A DNA stretch of 64,000 bases from Meiothermus sp. (lineage in GTDB: Bacteria; Deinococcota; Deinococci; Deinococcales; Thermaceae), in assembly GCF_026004075.1 (NCBI RefSeq), contig NZ_BPIK01000001.1, positions 2,024,041-2,088,040 of the forward strand, written 5' to 3'. A program made the translations under genes and the position numbers. This document shows, one piece after another, positions 42,232-51,122 of the stretch (positions are counted from its first letter, which is position 1; each line of letters opens with the position of its first letter). A model generated the notes under the pieces. That model was not told the origin of the DNA. It made no database searches and saw only the letters and a list, made by a program, of their open reading frames with translations.

Positions 42232-43449
42232 ATGAAACGCAACAAGGAGTTCGCCAACCGCCTCCACGCGCTCACCCCCAAGTTTGCCTACGTGCCGCAG
42301 GAGGACCGCTTCCTGATGAACCCCGGCCCCCTCAAGTACCGCTTCAATGTGATTGGGGTGGGGGTGAACGGGCAGGAGCACATCCGGGTGACGCTGCTCG
42401 AGGGCCGCTGCACCATTCACGGCGTCTACGACCCCAACCCCAGTAGCGTGGAGGCCGCCCAGCGCATCAAGGCCCAGTTCACCGAGGAACCCCTGGTGGT
42501 CTACGAAAGCCTCGAGGCCGCCTGCCACGACCCCGCGGTGGACGGGCTGATCATCTGCACCCCCAACCACACCCACCTGGAGGTGCTAAAGGTGGCCGCC
42601 CAGTCGGGCAAGCACATCCTCCTGGAAAAGCCCATGGCCACCAACCTGCAGGACGCCTACGAGATCTGGCAGATTGCGCAGAATTACCCCAGGGTGTTGC
42701 AAATCGGCCTGCAGTACCGCTTCAAGCCCATCTACGTGGAGGCCATCCACGAGGCCAAGGAACGCAAAAGCCTGGGCGAGATCAAGACCATCACCATCCT
42801 CGAGCACCGCGAGCCTTTCCTGGACAAAGTGAAGCAGTGGAACAAGTTTTCCAAGTACTCCGGCGGCACCCTGGTGGAGAAGTGCTGCCACTACTTCGAT
42901 TTGTTCAATCTGTTCGCCGAGTCGCGCCCGGTGAGCGTGTACGCCTCGGGCAGCCAGGCGGTCAACTTCCGCGACTTCGAGTACGGCGGGGAGAAGTCGG
43001 ACATCCTGGACAACGCCTTTGTGATCGTGGAGTACGCCAACGGTATCCGGGCCAACTTCAACCTGTGCATGTTCGCGCCCATGGTCTACGAGGAAATTGT
43101 CATCTGTGGCGACGAAGGCCGGCTCAAGGCCAGCGAGGGCGTGAACGGGCAGGCCTACTCCAAGTGGGAAAACTACCTCGAGGTCATCTGCCTCCCCGAC
43201 CGCACCTCCCGCACCATGACCCCCAGCTACCCCGCCCTGATCGAGGAGAGCGGCCACAGCGGGGCCACCTACTACGAGCACCTGCGCTGGATCGAGGCCA
43301 TGGACGGAAAACCCAATACTGCCGCCACCGCCGAAGAGGGCTTCTGGAGCGTGGTGGTGGGGGTGGCCGCCGAGGAGTCGGTGAAACGGGGGGAGAAGGT
43401 GTGGGTGAAGGAGTTGCTCGAGGCCAATGGGTTGGGGCAGTTGGTGTAG
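42232..43449 (+). CDS. Gfo/Idh/MocA family protein; candidate NAD-dependent sulfoquinovosidase
   Basis: 405 residues. N-terminal Rossmann fold after a 35-residue extension: VIGVGVNGQEH (GxGxxG, 40-50), CTPNHTHLEV, and the family hallmark LEKPMAT (E132-K133-P134). The C-terminal domain carries GGTLVEKCCHYFDL (about 211-224). The fold covers oxidoreductases and also NAD-dependent glycosidases (GH109, GH188); GH188 members cleave sulfoquinovosides in sulfoglycolysis loci. Its promoter shares an 11-bp word with the sulfolactate/sugar cluster promoter 13 kb away, so a role in the same pathway is plausible. Plain sugar dehydrogenase is the alternative. The protein is soluble and cytoplasmic. The TATAAT promoter makes it leaderless. 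Confidence 0.72.
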   Translation: MKRNKEFANRLHALTPKFAYVPQEDRFLMNPGPLKYRFNVIGVGVNGQEHIRVTLLEGRCTIHGVYDPNPSSVEAAQRIKAQFTEEPLVVYESLEAACHDPAVDGLIICTPNHTHLEVLKVAAQSGKHILLEKPMATNLQDAYEIWQIAQNYPRVLQIGLQYRFKPIYVEAIHEAKERKSLGEIKTITILEHREPFLDKVKQWNKFSKYSGGTLVEKCCHYFDLFNLFAESRPVSVYASGSQAVNFRDFEYGGEKSDILDNAFVIVEYANGIRANFNLCMFAPMVYEEIVICGDEGRLKASEGVNGQAYSKWENYLEVICLPDRTSRTMTPSYPALIEESGHSGATYYEHLRWIEAMDGKPNTAATAEEGFWSVVVGVAAEESVKRGEKVWVKELLEANGLGQLV

Positions 43450-43552
43450 GTTGCGTCGCCCAACCCCTGACCACGCTATCGTTGGCCTCGCGAGCATCGA
43501 GGCAGGCCGGGGCCGCCTGTTCAACCACTGATTCGATCATCTGCGCTACGAT

Positions 43553-44181
<629 letters not shown>

Positions 44182-44185
<4 letters not shown>

Positions 44186-44405
44186 AACCCGCGCTCCTTC
44201 AAGAGCCAGTACGCATCCTTCACCCAAATCTCACCTGAGATGAGCTTGGGCATCAGCATGTCGCACAGGGCAGTGAGGGTGCGGGATTCCATAGCGATTG
44301 TTTGAACGTGGTCTTCAAGAGACTTGAGCATTTTTTCAAATACAACCACAACCTTCTGCGGGTTGTTGCAATGCTCCCAGAGCGCCCCCCCGGCACAAGT
44401 CCGCT
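44182..44405 (-). pseudogene. C-terminal remnant of a type I restriction specificity subunit (hsdS)
   Basis: The minus-strand frame ending at TGA 44184-44182 reads ...VFEKMLKSLEDHVQTI...SRTLTALCDMLMPKLISGEIWVKDA. The 'R.LT.LRD.LLPKLISGEI.V' ending is the signature C-terminus of HsdS proteins. Upstream the frame is closed by a TAG near 44405 and no target-recognition domains remain. hsdR and hsdM are absent. A type I system was probably lost here. Confidence 0.75.
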
Positions 44406-44560
44406 ATTTGCCCTGCAAGCATGTTTGCTCTTTATGCTACGCAATCATAAAACCATACGCCAAGTCATTTGCACAGAAATAGCACCGGTCTATTCCCGCC
44501 AGTCATGCCCCGGTCATCCTGGGCTGTGTAAGCTAGCTGTGAACCACAGGAGGTGGGCGC
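44406..44560 (+). other. Intergenic DNA before the secreted protein gene
   Basis: No gene. AT-rich to about 44500, then GC-rich. A CAGGAGG Shine-Dalgarno precedes ATG 44561 by about 8 nt. The promoter is not clear; GTGTAAGCT near 44525 is a weak -10 candidate. Confidence 0.3.
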
Positions 44561-45889
44561 ATGAAACGGCTGGCTGGGTTTTTAGGTGCGGTGCTGCTGC
44601 TGGGGTGCGGCCTGGGGGTAGCCCTGGCCGATAGTTTCGACATTTTCGAGTACACCCCACCCCAGGGGTGGAAGAAGAGCAACCTGCAAGGCGGGGTGAT
44701 GCTGGCACTGCAGACCAAGGACTCGTTTGGGGCCATTGTGCTGTATGCCAGCACGCCCGCCGGCAACAACCCCGAGCAGAACTTTAGGGGCGAGTGGAAG
44801 CGGCTGGTGGAAGAGGGCCTCGAGCTCTCCGGCGAACCCACCACCGAGATGGGGCCGCCCAACGGGGATTATCAGAACCTGGCCGGGGGGATTGCCGTTT
44901 CCAAGGATGGGCTGGACTATGTGGTGCTGCTCTCCACCTTCACCGGCAACGGGCGCGTGGCCAGCATCCTCTACATCACCACCACCGAACAGCACCTCGA
45001 GCTCTTCGACCGCTTCAACAGCAGCCTCAAGCTTGCCAGGCCCAGAGCCACCCAGGCCCCACCCGCCAGCGCAGCCCGCCCCCCAGCCAACACCCGCACC
45101 ATTTCCACCCCCACCACCCGCTTCAACGATGGCTGGGTGGCTACCATCGAGCAGGGCTTCGTGCGGGTGGCCAAGGGCGAGGTGGTGGTGCTGCTGCACT
45201 ACGGCATACCACTCTCGGAATTGCCGGAAGGCCCCAACGAGGTCGTCCGCTACTGGAACCGCCTGGTGGCCCCCCGCTACCGGGTGGACGGCCTCAAGGT
45301 CTTCGAAAACGGCCCCTGCTATATTTGCCTCTATTTTGGCGAGGGCAGCGCCACCGAGATCGCCACCGGCGCGCGCAAGCACGTGGCTTTGTACGTGCAG
45401 TTCAATAAGGGCCTTGGCTATGCCATCCAGGTGGTGGCCCCCAGCTTTGCCACCTTCCAGAAGGAATTCCCCAACATCGAGGCCGTCGGCAAGATGTACG
45501 GCTACAACAAGTTTGCGGTCAAAGCCGCCGACCTGACCGGCAAGTGGACCTCCAGCACGGGCGCCGCGGCCCAGTACTACAACTCCGTCACCGGCGCCTA
45601 TGCCGGTATGAACGCGGTGAGCATGGCCGATAGCTTCACCTTCAACCGGGATGGAACCTATAGCTCCGCCCACAGCGGGGCCAGCGGCTTTGTGGGTTCG
45701 CAGCAGTTCTACTCGCAAAAATACCAGGGCCGCGCGACCCTGAACGGCTGGCAGATGAGCCTCACCAACCGCTTCAACAACAAAACCGAGGTGTTCGAGG
45801 CCTACTTCGAGATGACCGCAACCGGGCCGGTGCTAAATCTGATTCAGGTGGATGCAAGGGGCATCCACTATCGGCTGGTGCGGGAATAA
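44561..45889 (+). CDS. Secreted protein of unknown function
   Basis: 442 residues with a Sec signal peptide (MKRLAGFLGAVLLLGCGLGVALA; a Cys lies inside the hydrophobic core, and lipoprotein processing at LLGC is a possibility). Three parts are visible: an N-terminal domain (about 25-155, FDIFEYTPPQGWKKS...), a Pro/Ala/Thr linker (about 160-185), a second similar domain (about 190-310) and a C-terminal beta-rich domain (about 325-442, LTGKWTSS...SFTFNRDGTYSSAHSGA...) of lipocalin-like appearance. No catalytic motif seen. It is convergent with the aldolase gene (3-nt gap). Confidence 0.7.
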   Translation: MKRLAGFLGAVLLLGCGLGVALADSFDIFEYTPPQGWKKSNLQGGVMLALQTKDSFGAIVLYASTPAGNNPEQNFRGEWKRLVEEGLELSGEPTTEMGPPNGDYQNLAGGIAVSKDGLDYVVLLSTFTGNGRVASILYITTTEQHLELFDRFNSSLKLARPRATQAPPASAARPPANTRTISTPTTRFNDGWVATIEQGFVRVAKGEVVVLLHYGIPLSELPEGPNEVVRYWNRLVAPRYRVDGLKVFENGPCYICLYFGEGSATEIATGARKHVALYVQFNKGLGYAIQVVAPSFATFQKEFPNIEAVGKMYGYNKFAVKAADLTGKWTSSTGAAAQYYNSVTGAYAGMNAVSMADSFTFNRDGTYSSAHSGASGFVGSQQFYSQKYQGRATLNGWQMSLTNRFNNKTEVFEAYFEMTATGPVLNLIQVDARGIHYRLVRE

Positions 45890-45892
45890 TTT

Positions 45893-46882
45893 TTAGCCTG
45901 CGATGCCCTCGAGCCGCCAGTCCACCTCGGGGTGAATGGGCTTGATGGTGTGCAGGAGTTCGTTCAGGCGGTGGAGGGTCTCGAGGCCCTCCTCGCGCAG
46001 GGCCTCGCGCAGCCGGGAGCGGTCGGGGTAGAAGCGCAGGGGGTGCTGCCAGACCGCGCGGCCCGCCAGGTAGCCCCGTGCACCGGCCCGCAGCGCTGCT
46101 TCCAGCACCTGCACGAACTGGTCGGCGTTCAGGCCGCCCGAGAGCAGCAGCCAGGGGGCCGGGAGTTCGCTGTAGGCCTTCATGTCGGCCTCGAGGTCGT
46201 CCAGCGAGTAGCCCTTGCCGCCAAACTCCCGCACCAGCCCCGCCGCGCCGGGGAAGGCCAGCTTGTAAAGGTCAATGTGAAAACCGGGGTCGGCGAAGGC
46301 CGCGGCGATTTCCAGCGACATCTCGCGCAGCTTGGCGTTGTAGGTAGGGGCATCCTCGCCGGGGAGGGGGTAGGGCAGCACCTCGAAGATGAAAAGGCGG
46401 TCGGCCTTTCGGCAGGCTTCGCCCACGCTTCGCACAAAGTTCAGTTGGTGCTCGGTAATTTCGGGCGGGGCATCGGGGCGGTGCCAGGCCAGAAGCTTCA
46501 GGCCATCGGCCCCCATGCGCACCGCCTGCTCCACGCTCCAGCCGGGAATAATCGCACTTTTGCGCCAGCCGCCCTCTACGGTAAGGAAGCGGTGGTGCTC
46601 GAGGGTCAGCATCAGGCCGGTCTCGCGCGGCAGAACGGGCATGGCGGCAGGAAAAGCGTAGTGCGGGTCTACCAGGATTCCGGTCACGCCCCGGGCCAGG
46701 GTCTCGGCCAGCAGGCCCTTGAGTTCGGTCACTTCGGGCCCCACGCTCTCCGGGTCGCGGCCCAGGGCCTGGGCGACGATCTGCATCAGGGGCGGGCGCT
46801 GGTCAATGGCCAGGGTGCCAAAGCGCATGGCCCCATCGCCAATGCGGGCATAGGCGCGGGCTTTTGCTGGGGTGGTTTTCAT
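45893..46882 (-). CDS. LacD/YihT-family class I aldolase; candidate 6-deoxy-6-sulfofructose-1-phosphate aldolase
   Basis: 329 residues from ATG 46882 (GAGGAG upstream). The pattern follows E. coli YihT as I remember it: FGTLAIDQRPPL near residue 21 (YihT AMLAVDQREAM), LKLLAWHRPD (about 128-137), the Schiff-base Lys in IDLYKLAFP (K207; YihT DLYKVEMP), WLLLSGGLN (about 244-252) and GYLAGRAVW (270-278; YihT GFLAGRAVW). It is about 37 residues longer than YihT. It would split sulfofructose-1-phosphate to DHAP and sulfolactaldehyde. The alternative is a tagatose-1,6-bisphosphate (LacD) aldolase; the linked sulfo-lyase genes argue for the sulfo-substrate. It is last in the minus-strand cluster, 40 nt after the kinase. 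Confidence 0.75.
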   Translation of the reverse strand: MKTTPAKARAYARIGDGAMRFGTLAIDQRPPLMQIVAQALGRDPESVGPEVTELKGLLAETLARGVTGILVDPHYAFPAAMPVLPRETGLMLTLEHHRFLTVEGGWRKSAIIPGWSVEQAVRMGADGLKLLAWHRPDAPPEITEHQLNFVRSVGEACRKADRLFIFEVLPYPLPGEDAPTYNAKLREMSLEIAAAFADPGFHIDLYKLAFPGAAGLVREFGGKGYSLDDLEADMKAYSELPAPWLLLSGGLNADQFVQVLEAALRAGARGYLAGRAVWQHPLRFYPDRSRLREALREEGLETLHRLNELLHTIKPIHPEVDWRLEGIAG

Positions 46883-46922
46883 GCGTCTCCTCGTGTATCT
46901 AGCTTGCTTAGGGTTTTGGGGT

Positions 46923-47771
46923 TCAGGGCAAGGAAGCCAGAAAGGCCCGCACCTCGTCCCGGCGCGGGGGGCTGGCCTGGGCGCAGTGCAGGGCGGCGGT
47001 CGCCGTGGCAAACCGCAGCGCCGCCACTTCGTCCTGCCCTTCGGCAAGGGCCAGGGTAAAGGCTCCGTGGAAGACGTCCCCCGCCCCGGTGGTGTCGCGC
47101 ACGTGCACCGGGTAGGCCGGCAGGTGTCCGCCCGCATAGGCCACCCCCTGGGCCCCCAGGGTCACCGCGGCGAACACCCCAAGGGCTTGCAGTTGGGCCA
47201 GCAGCGCGTCCACGCCGCCTTTCTGCGCGGCCAGCTCCTCCGAAGCCACCACGTGCGTGGCCACCTGGGTGAGCATCCAGTCCTCGTCACGGTCGCGGTC
47301 CAGATCCAGCACCACCGGGAGGCCCCGCTCACGGGCGGCCTGGCCCAGGCCATACCCCGCCGAGGCCCAGCGCCCGTCCAGCAGCAGCGCGCCGGTTCCT
47401 TTGAGCAGGCGCTCTTCGCCCAGCACCAGCCCGTCGGGCAGCTCGGGCCGGTAGGGGAAGATGTAGCGCTCACCCTCCGGCGTGACCAGCACCGCCGAGA
47501 CCGGGGTGGCCGCGCCAAGCTGGAAGTGGGCCTTAACCCCTTCGGCCTCGAGCATCTCCTGCAGGCGTTCTCCCGTGGCATCGTGGCCCCGGCGGCTCAC
47601 CAGATGGGCCTCGGCCCCCAGCCGGGCCGCCGCCACCGCGGCCACCGCCGCCGGCCCCCCGATGGTCTCGCGGTAGCCCAGCACCCCGGTGCGGCTGGCA
47701 CGGGGTGGGAAGGTCTCGATGTAGTAGCGCTGGTCCAGGTTGGCCCAGCCCACGGTCAGGATCTTCACCAT
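46923..47771 (-). CDS. PfkB-family sugar kinase, YihV-like; candidate 6-deoxy-6-sulfofructose kinase
   Basis: 282 residues from ATG 47771 (overlaps the isomerase end by 7 nt). PfkB signatures: IGGPAAVAAVAAARLGA (37-53) and DTTGAGDVFHGA (226-237, catalytic D232). The match to remembered E. coli YihV is unusually close: GGGPAATAAVAAARLGA, VVLADVRW against ALLLDGRW, and DTTGAGDVFHGA. Of the residues I recall as sulfonate-contacting in YihV, R138 aligns with R134 and K27 with R27, whereas N109 is replaced by Pro. It would phosphorylate sulfofructose at C1. A ribokinase-type sugar kinase is the alternative. Confidence 0.78.
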   Translation of the reverse strand: MVKILTVGWANLDQRYYIETFPPRASRTGVLGYRETIGGPAAVAAVAAARLGAEAHLVSRRGHDATGERLQEMLEAEGVKAHFQLGAATPVSAVLVTPEGERYIFPYRPELPDGLVLGEERLLKGTGALLLDGRWASAGYGLGQAARERGLPVVLDLDRDRDEDWMLTQVATHVVASEELAAQKGGVDALLAQLQALGVFAAVTLGAQGVAYAGGHLPAYPVHVRDTTGAGDVFHGAFTLALAEGQDEVAALRFATATAALHCAQASPPRRDEVRAFLASLP

Positions 47772-49087
47772 ACCAGTCGGTTTTCCTCGGGCCGGGCAGG
47801 CAGCGCCTCCAGGCCCAGCCAGGCGCACATCTCCAGCAGGGCCTCTTCATGCGCGCCCATCCCTACGGCCAGGTGGTGGGGGATGCGGTGGTTGAACCAG
47901 CTTGCCAAAAACTGCCGGGGGGTGAGGGGTTCGGCGGCCCAGGTGGGGCGGGTGAGGTAGCCAGAGTCCCCATCGTAGCCTTTCTCACCGCTCAACACGC
48001 CCCCGTGCACCACGGCTTTGCGACCCGGCAGCAGGCGCAGGCCGCTAATGGGCCCCGCCCGCAGCGCCATGTCACGCACGGCGGGCAGGTGGCGGTTGAA
48101 GTGCGGCACCAGCCGGGTGGGGCCCGCGGCCCAGGCCTGGGGTGCTTCGCCCCCGTGCCAGAGCATGATCCCTTTGGCCGAAAAGTGCGAGATGTCCAGC
48201 AGGATGGCCGGCCGGCCCGAGATGGCCTTCAGGGCTAGCTGGCTGGCCAGGCCCATCACGTCGCCCTCGGGGGCCAGGGTGTAGCCCACATCGGCCAGGC
48301 GGGCCATGGCTGCATAGGCCATGACCCCGGTCTGGTCGGGGATTTCCGGCCACTCCCGCAGGGCCACCCCGTCGTAGGGCCGGGCCAGTTGCTCTAGGGC
48401 CAGCTCGAGGCGGAAGCTCTCGCGCAACTGCTCCAGCGGGTACTCGGAAAGCTCGTGGAACTCTGCGACCCGCGCCTCTAGCTCGGCCTCCGAGACCGCC
48501 GCCAGGGCCTCCCACAGCTCGGCCAGCTCGGCTTTCTCCACGGTGAGGCCGGTCTCGGGCAGGGCCCCAAAGGCAAAAAAGCCGGGCGCGTGGCCGCCCA
48601 GCCAGAGCACCCGGCCTTCGCGCAGCACCTTCACACCCCGCAGGGCCTGCAGGGTGAGCTTAAGGCGGGCCTGAAACCAGGCGTCCTCCACCGAGCCGTA
48701 GAACCACTTGGTGGGCTTTTGGGCCAGCGAAACCCCCAGGTTGAGGCCGCAAACCGCGTTCTGCGGCAGCGGGCCGCTGTCCCACACCTCGGGCAGGGCC
48801 CACAGCCCCACCGGGATGGGCAGTTCCAGCAGCGGCAAAAAGGCATCGCCGGTGGCAAAGGTCACGTGCTGCACCAGCAGCAGATCCAGCCGGGCGTCCT
48901 GGGCCGCGCGGGCCGCCGCCTCGGCTTGGGCGGCGTCGGCCACTGGCTCGGCCACATAGGCCAGATCGAAGCCCAGCCGGGGGCCCAGGGCCTCCAGGGC
49001 CTGGCGGGTGGTGGGCTCGAGGCCCAGCTTGGAACCCCTAAACAGGGGCCGCACAATGGGAACTAAACCAACTCGTAGATTTGACAT
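47765..49087 (-). CDS. FucI/AraA-fold sugar isomerase; candidate sulfoquinovose isomerase
   Basis: 440 residues from ATG 49087; no strong Shine-Dalgarno, and a GTG at 49114 is an alternative start. The layout is that of L-fucose/L-arabinose isomerase-like proteins: three domains with the metal site in the C-terminal half. EGDVMGLASQLALKAISGRPAILLD places E274 and D298 24 residues apart, equal to the Glu337/Asp361 spacing in E. coli FucI; H311 or a later His (KAVVHGG) could be the third ligand. In this context the aldose may be sulfoquinovose, isomerised to sulfofructose in place of the AGE-fold YihS. It lies 33 nt after the inner-membrane permease gene and overlaps the kinase gene. Confidence 0.7.
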   Translation of the reverse strand: MSNLRVGLVPIVRPLFRGSKLGLEPTTRQALEALGPRLGFDLAYVAEPVADAAQAEAAARAAQDARLDLLLVQHVTFATGDAFLPLLELPIPVGLWALPEVWDSGPLPQNAVCGLNLGVSLAQKPTKWFYGSVEDAWFQARLKLTLQALRGVKVLREGRVLWLGGHAPGFFAFGALPETGLTVEKAELAELWEALAAVSEAELEARVAEFHELSEYPLEQLRESFRLELALEQLARPYDGVALREWPEIPDQTGVMAYAAMARLADVGYTLAPEGDVMGLASQLALKAISGRPAILLDISHFSAKGIMLWHGGEAPQAWAAGPTRLVPHFNRHLPAVRDMALRAGPISGLRLLPGRKAVVHGGVLSGEKGYDGDSGYLTRPTWAAEPLTPRQFLASWFNHRIPHHLAVGMGAHEEALLEMCAWLGLEALPARPEENRLVW

Positions 49088-49120
49088 ACCGTTTAGCATT
49101 CGCTTGCAGGACACAGCTGT

Positions 49121-49951
49121 CTAGCCCTTCACCCCCCCCTGGGTCAGGCCGCCCACCACCCGCTCCTGGAACAGCGCAATCACCAGGGCCACCGGCACCA
49201 GCGCCACCACCAGCGCCGCCGAGATAAGGGGCCAGGGAAACACATACTCCCCCTGATACAACTGGATGCCCACCGGCAGGGTGCGCATGGCCTTGGCTGG
49301 CAGAAGCGTGGAGGCCAGCAAAAACTCGTCCCAACTGTTTACGAAGGCCAGAATGGCCGCGGTAAACACCCCCGGCGCCGATAGCGGCACCACCACGTGC
49401 CACAAGGCTCCCAGGCGGGTGCTGCCGTCCACCATGGCAGCGGACTCGAGGTCTTTGGGAATGCCGGCAAAAAAACTGACCAAAGTCAGGGTAGCCACCG
49501 GCAGGGAGAGCGCCGCATGGGGCAGAATCAGGGCCAGGTAATTGTTGCGCAAGCCCAGCTCCACAAAGGTCTGGTACAGCGGCACCATCAGCGAGGCCAC
49601 CGGAAACATCGAGACCCCTACCAGCAGCGACAAAATCAGGTTGCGGCGGGGCACGTGAAGCCGGGCCAGCGCATACGCTGCCAGGCTCGCCACCCCCACG
49701 CACAACAGGGTCGAGGCCACCGCCACAATCACACTATTCAGAAAGTAGCGGCCCAGTGGTTGTTCGCGGAAGGCCTGCACGTAGTTTTGCAGGGTGGGAT
49801 TCTCCGGCCAGTAGGTGATGGGAATGCGGGTCAGCTCGGCTTCGCCCTTAATGGAGGTAAAGAAAATCCACAACGAGGGAAAGAAGCCGTTGATCATCAC
49901 GATGGCCGCAGCAATCCACAACCAGATGCGCGGGTTCTTAAAGGGATTCAT
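49121..49951 (-). CDS. Sugar ABC transporter permease (MalG type)
   Basis: 276 residues, six membrane helices. Binding-protein-dependent transport signature near the C-terminal half: ESAAMVDGSTRLGALWHVVVPLSAPG (EAA loop, about 168-195), the contact site for an ATPase. MalG-like N-terminus with LWIAAAIVMINGFFPSLWIF. It pairs with the MalF-type permease 9 nt upstream. No ATPase gene is present; many CUT1 sugar importers share one MsmX-type ATPase encoded elsewhere. Confidence 0.92.
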   Translation of the reverse strand: MNPFKNPRIWLWIAAAIVMINGFFPSLWIFFTSIKGEAELTRIPITYWPENPTLQNYVQAFREQPLGRYFLNSVIVAVASTLLCVGVASLAAYALARLHVPRRNLILSLLVGVSMFPVASLMVPLYQTFVELGLRNNYLALILPHAALSLPVATLTLVSFFAGIPKDLESAAMVDGSTRLGALWHVVVPLSAPGVFTAAILAFVNSWDEFLLASTLLPAKAMRTLPVGIQLYQGEYVFPWPLISAALVVALVPVALVIALFQERVVGGLTQGGVKG

Positions 49952-49960
49952 GCGACCCTC

Positions 49961-50860
49961 CTAGTCATCGGCCCCCCGGATGTAGCGCAGGTAAACCAGG
50001 GTGATGGCCATGCTGAGCAAGAACAGCAGCACCGCCAGGGCCGAGCCATAGCCAAAGTTAAGGTTCTCGATGCTGGTTACCCGCACGTACATGGCCAGGG
50101 TCTCGGTGGCATTACCAGGGCCGCCTTTGGTCATGGCGTAGGGAATGTCAAAGGTTTGAAAGGCCGTGATGGTACGGAAAATCAGGGCCACCAGAATTGA
50201 GGGCACCAGGAGCGGTAGGGTCACCCGCCAGAACACCTGCCAGCGGGTAGCCCCATCCACCGCGGCGGCCTCGTAGAGTTCCTTGGGGATGGTTTGCAGA
50301 CCAGCTAGCAGAATCAAGGCCACAAACGAGCTGGTCTTCCAGATAATCGTCCAGCAGATGGCCCAGAAAGCCAGGTCGGGCTTAAACAGCCAGAACTGCC
50401 GCTCACCCCCCAGCCGCACGATCAGGTCGTTGACCACCCCGTACTGACTGTCAAAAAACCACTGGAAGATCAGACCCACAAACACCAAGGGCAGCGCCCA
50501 GGGCAAGAGCAGTCCCAGCCGCACCGGCCACTTGTAGCGGAAGGGCAGGTTGGCCAGCATGGCCAGGCCCAGGCCCACCACCAGCGCACCAGGCACGGTA
50601 ACCAGCACAATCAGGGTCGTATTTTTGAGGGCATTCCAGAAGCGCGGGTCACTCAGGGCCAGGGCGTAGTTGGCCAACCCGTTGAAGCTGGCCTCCGGAC
50701 TCAGGGTTAGCTGGTACTGGTAAAAGCTGGTGTAGATCAACCGGGCCACCGGATACAGGGCAATAAAGCCCAGTAGCAGCGCGGCAGGAACCAGCAGCCA
50801 GAGCGCCAGAGCTCGCTCGGACATATCTCCGAAACTGCGTCGGTAGGGTCGTGGCTGCAT
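49961..50860 (-). CDS. Sugar ABC transporter permease (MalF/UgpA type)
   Basis: 299 residues from ATG 50860, behind a GGAGGGAGGAG Shine-Dalgarno. Six helices and the EAA motif ELYEAAAVDGATRWQVFWRVTLPLLVPS (about 198-225). The longer frame to 51019 adds a basic, non-conserved 53 residues from the leader and is rejected. Partner of the MalG-type permease; imports the sugar delivered by the binding protein encoded upstream. Confidence 0.93.
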   Translation of the reverse strand: MQPRPYRRSFGDMSERALALWLLVPAALLLGFIALYPVARLIYTSFYQYQLTLSPEASFNGLANYALALSDPRFWNALKNTTLIVLVTVPGALVVGLGLAMLANLPFRYKWPVRLGLLLPWALPLVFVGLIFQWFFDSQYGVVNDLIVRLGGERQFWLFKPDLAFWAICWTIIWKTSSFVALILLAGLQTIPKELYEAAAVDGATRWQVFWRVTLPLLVPSILVALIFRTITAFQTFDIPYAMTKGGPGNATETLAMYVRVTSIENLNFGYGSALAVLLFLLSMAITLVYLRYIRGADD

Positions 50861-51122
50861 GGTTACGCTCCTCCCTCCAAACTCACAAAGCAGGTCTTGC
50901 ACATACAGCGTCTTGAAAAATGTTCTTTGTTTGCTGGCTCTAAACCGCACTTCATTTACTGAATCGCGGCTCCCTCCATTTTTTGTCCCTCGAGCTGGCA
51001 GTAAAAATCTTTTCAGCAAAGCCTTCTAACCATTGAAGATGGCTGGGCTCTTTCCCAGAACCGCTCGCGCCGCTCCAAAGTAAAAGTGGGGGTGGCAGCC
51101 GGGGCCACCACCCCCAGGAGGT
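50861..51122 (-). terminator. Binding protein-permease spacer with terminator hairpin
   Basis: No gene. On the minus strand GGGGGTGG (51115-51108) pairs with CCACCCCC (51095-51088) and is followed by ACTTTTACTTT, a likely partial terminator just after the binding-protein gene. It would set binding-protein mRNA above permease mRNA. The rest of the spacer (50861-51080) shows no clear promoter. Confidence 0.6.

Noticed and set aside
49038-49703. Additional frame opposite or inside the MalG-type permease
   Set aside because: Overlaps a clear permease in another frame on the same strand and has Gly/Ala-rich shadow composition.
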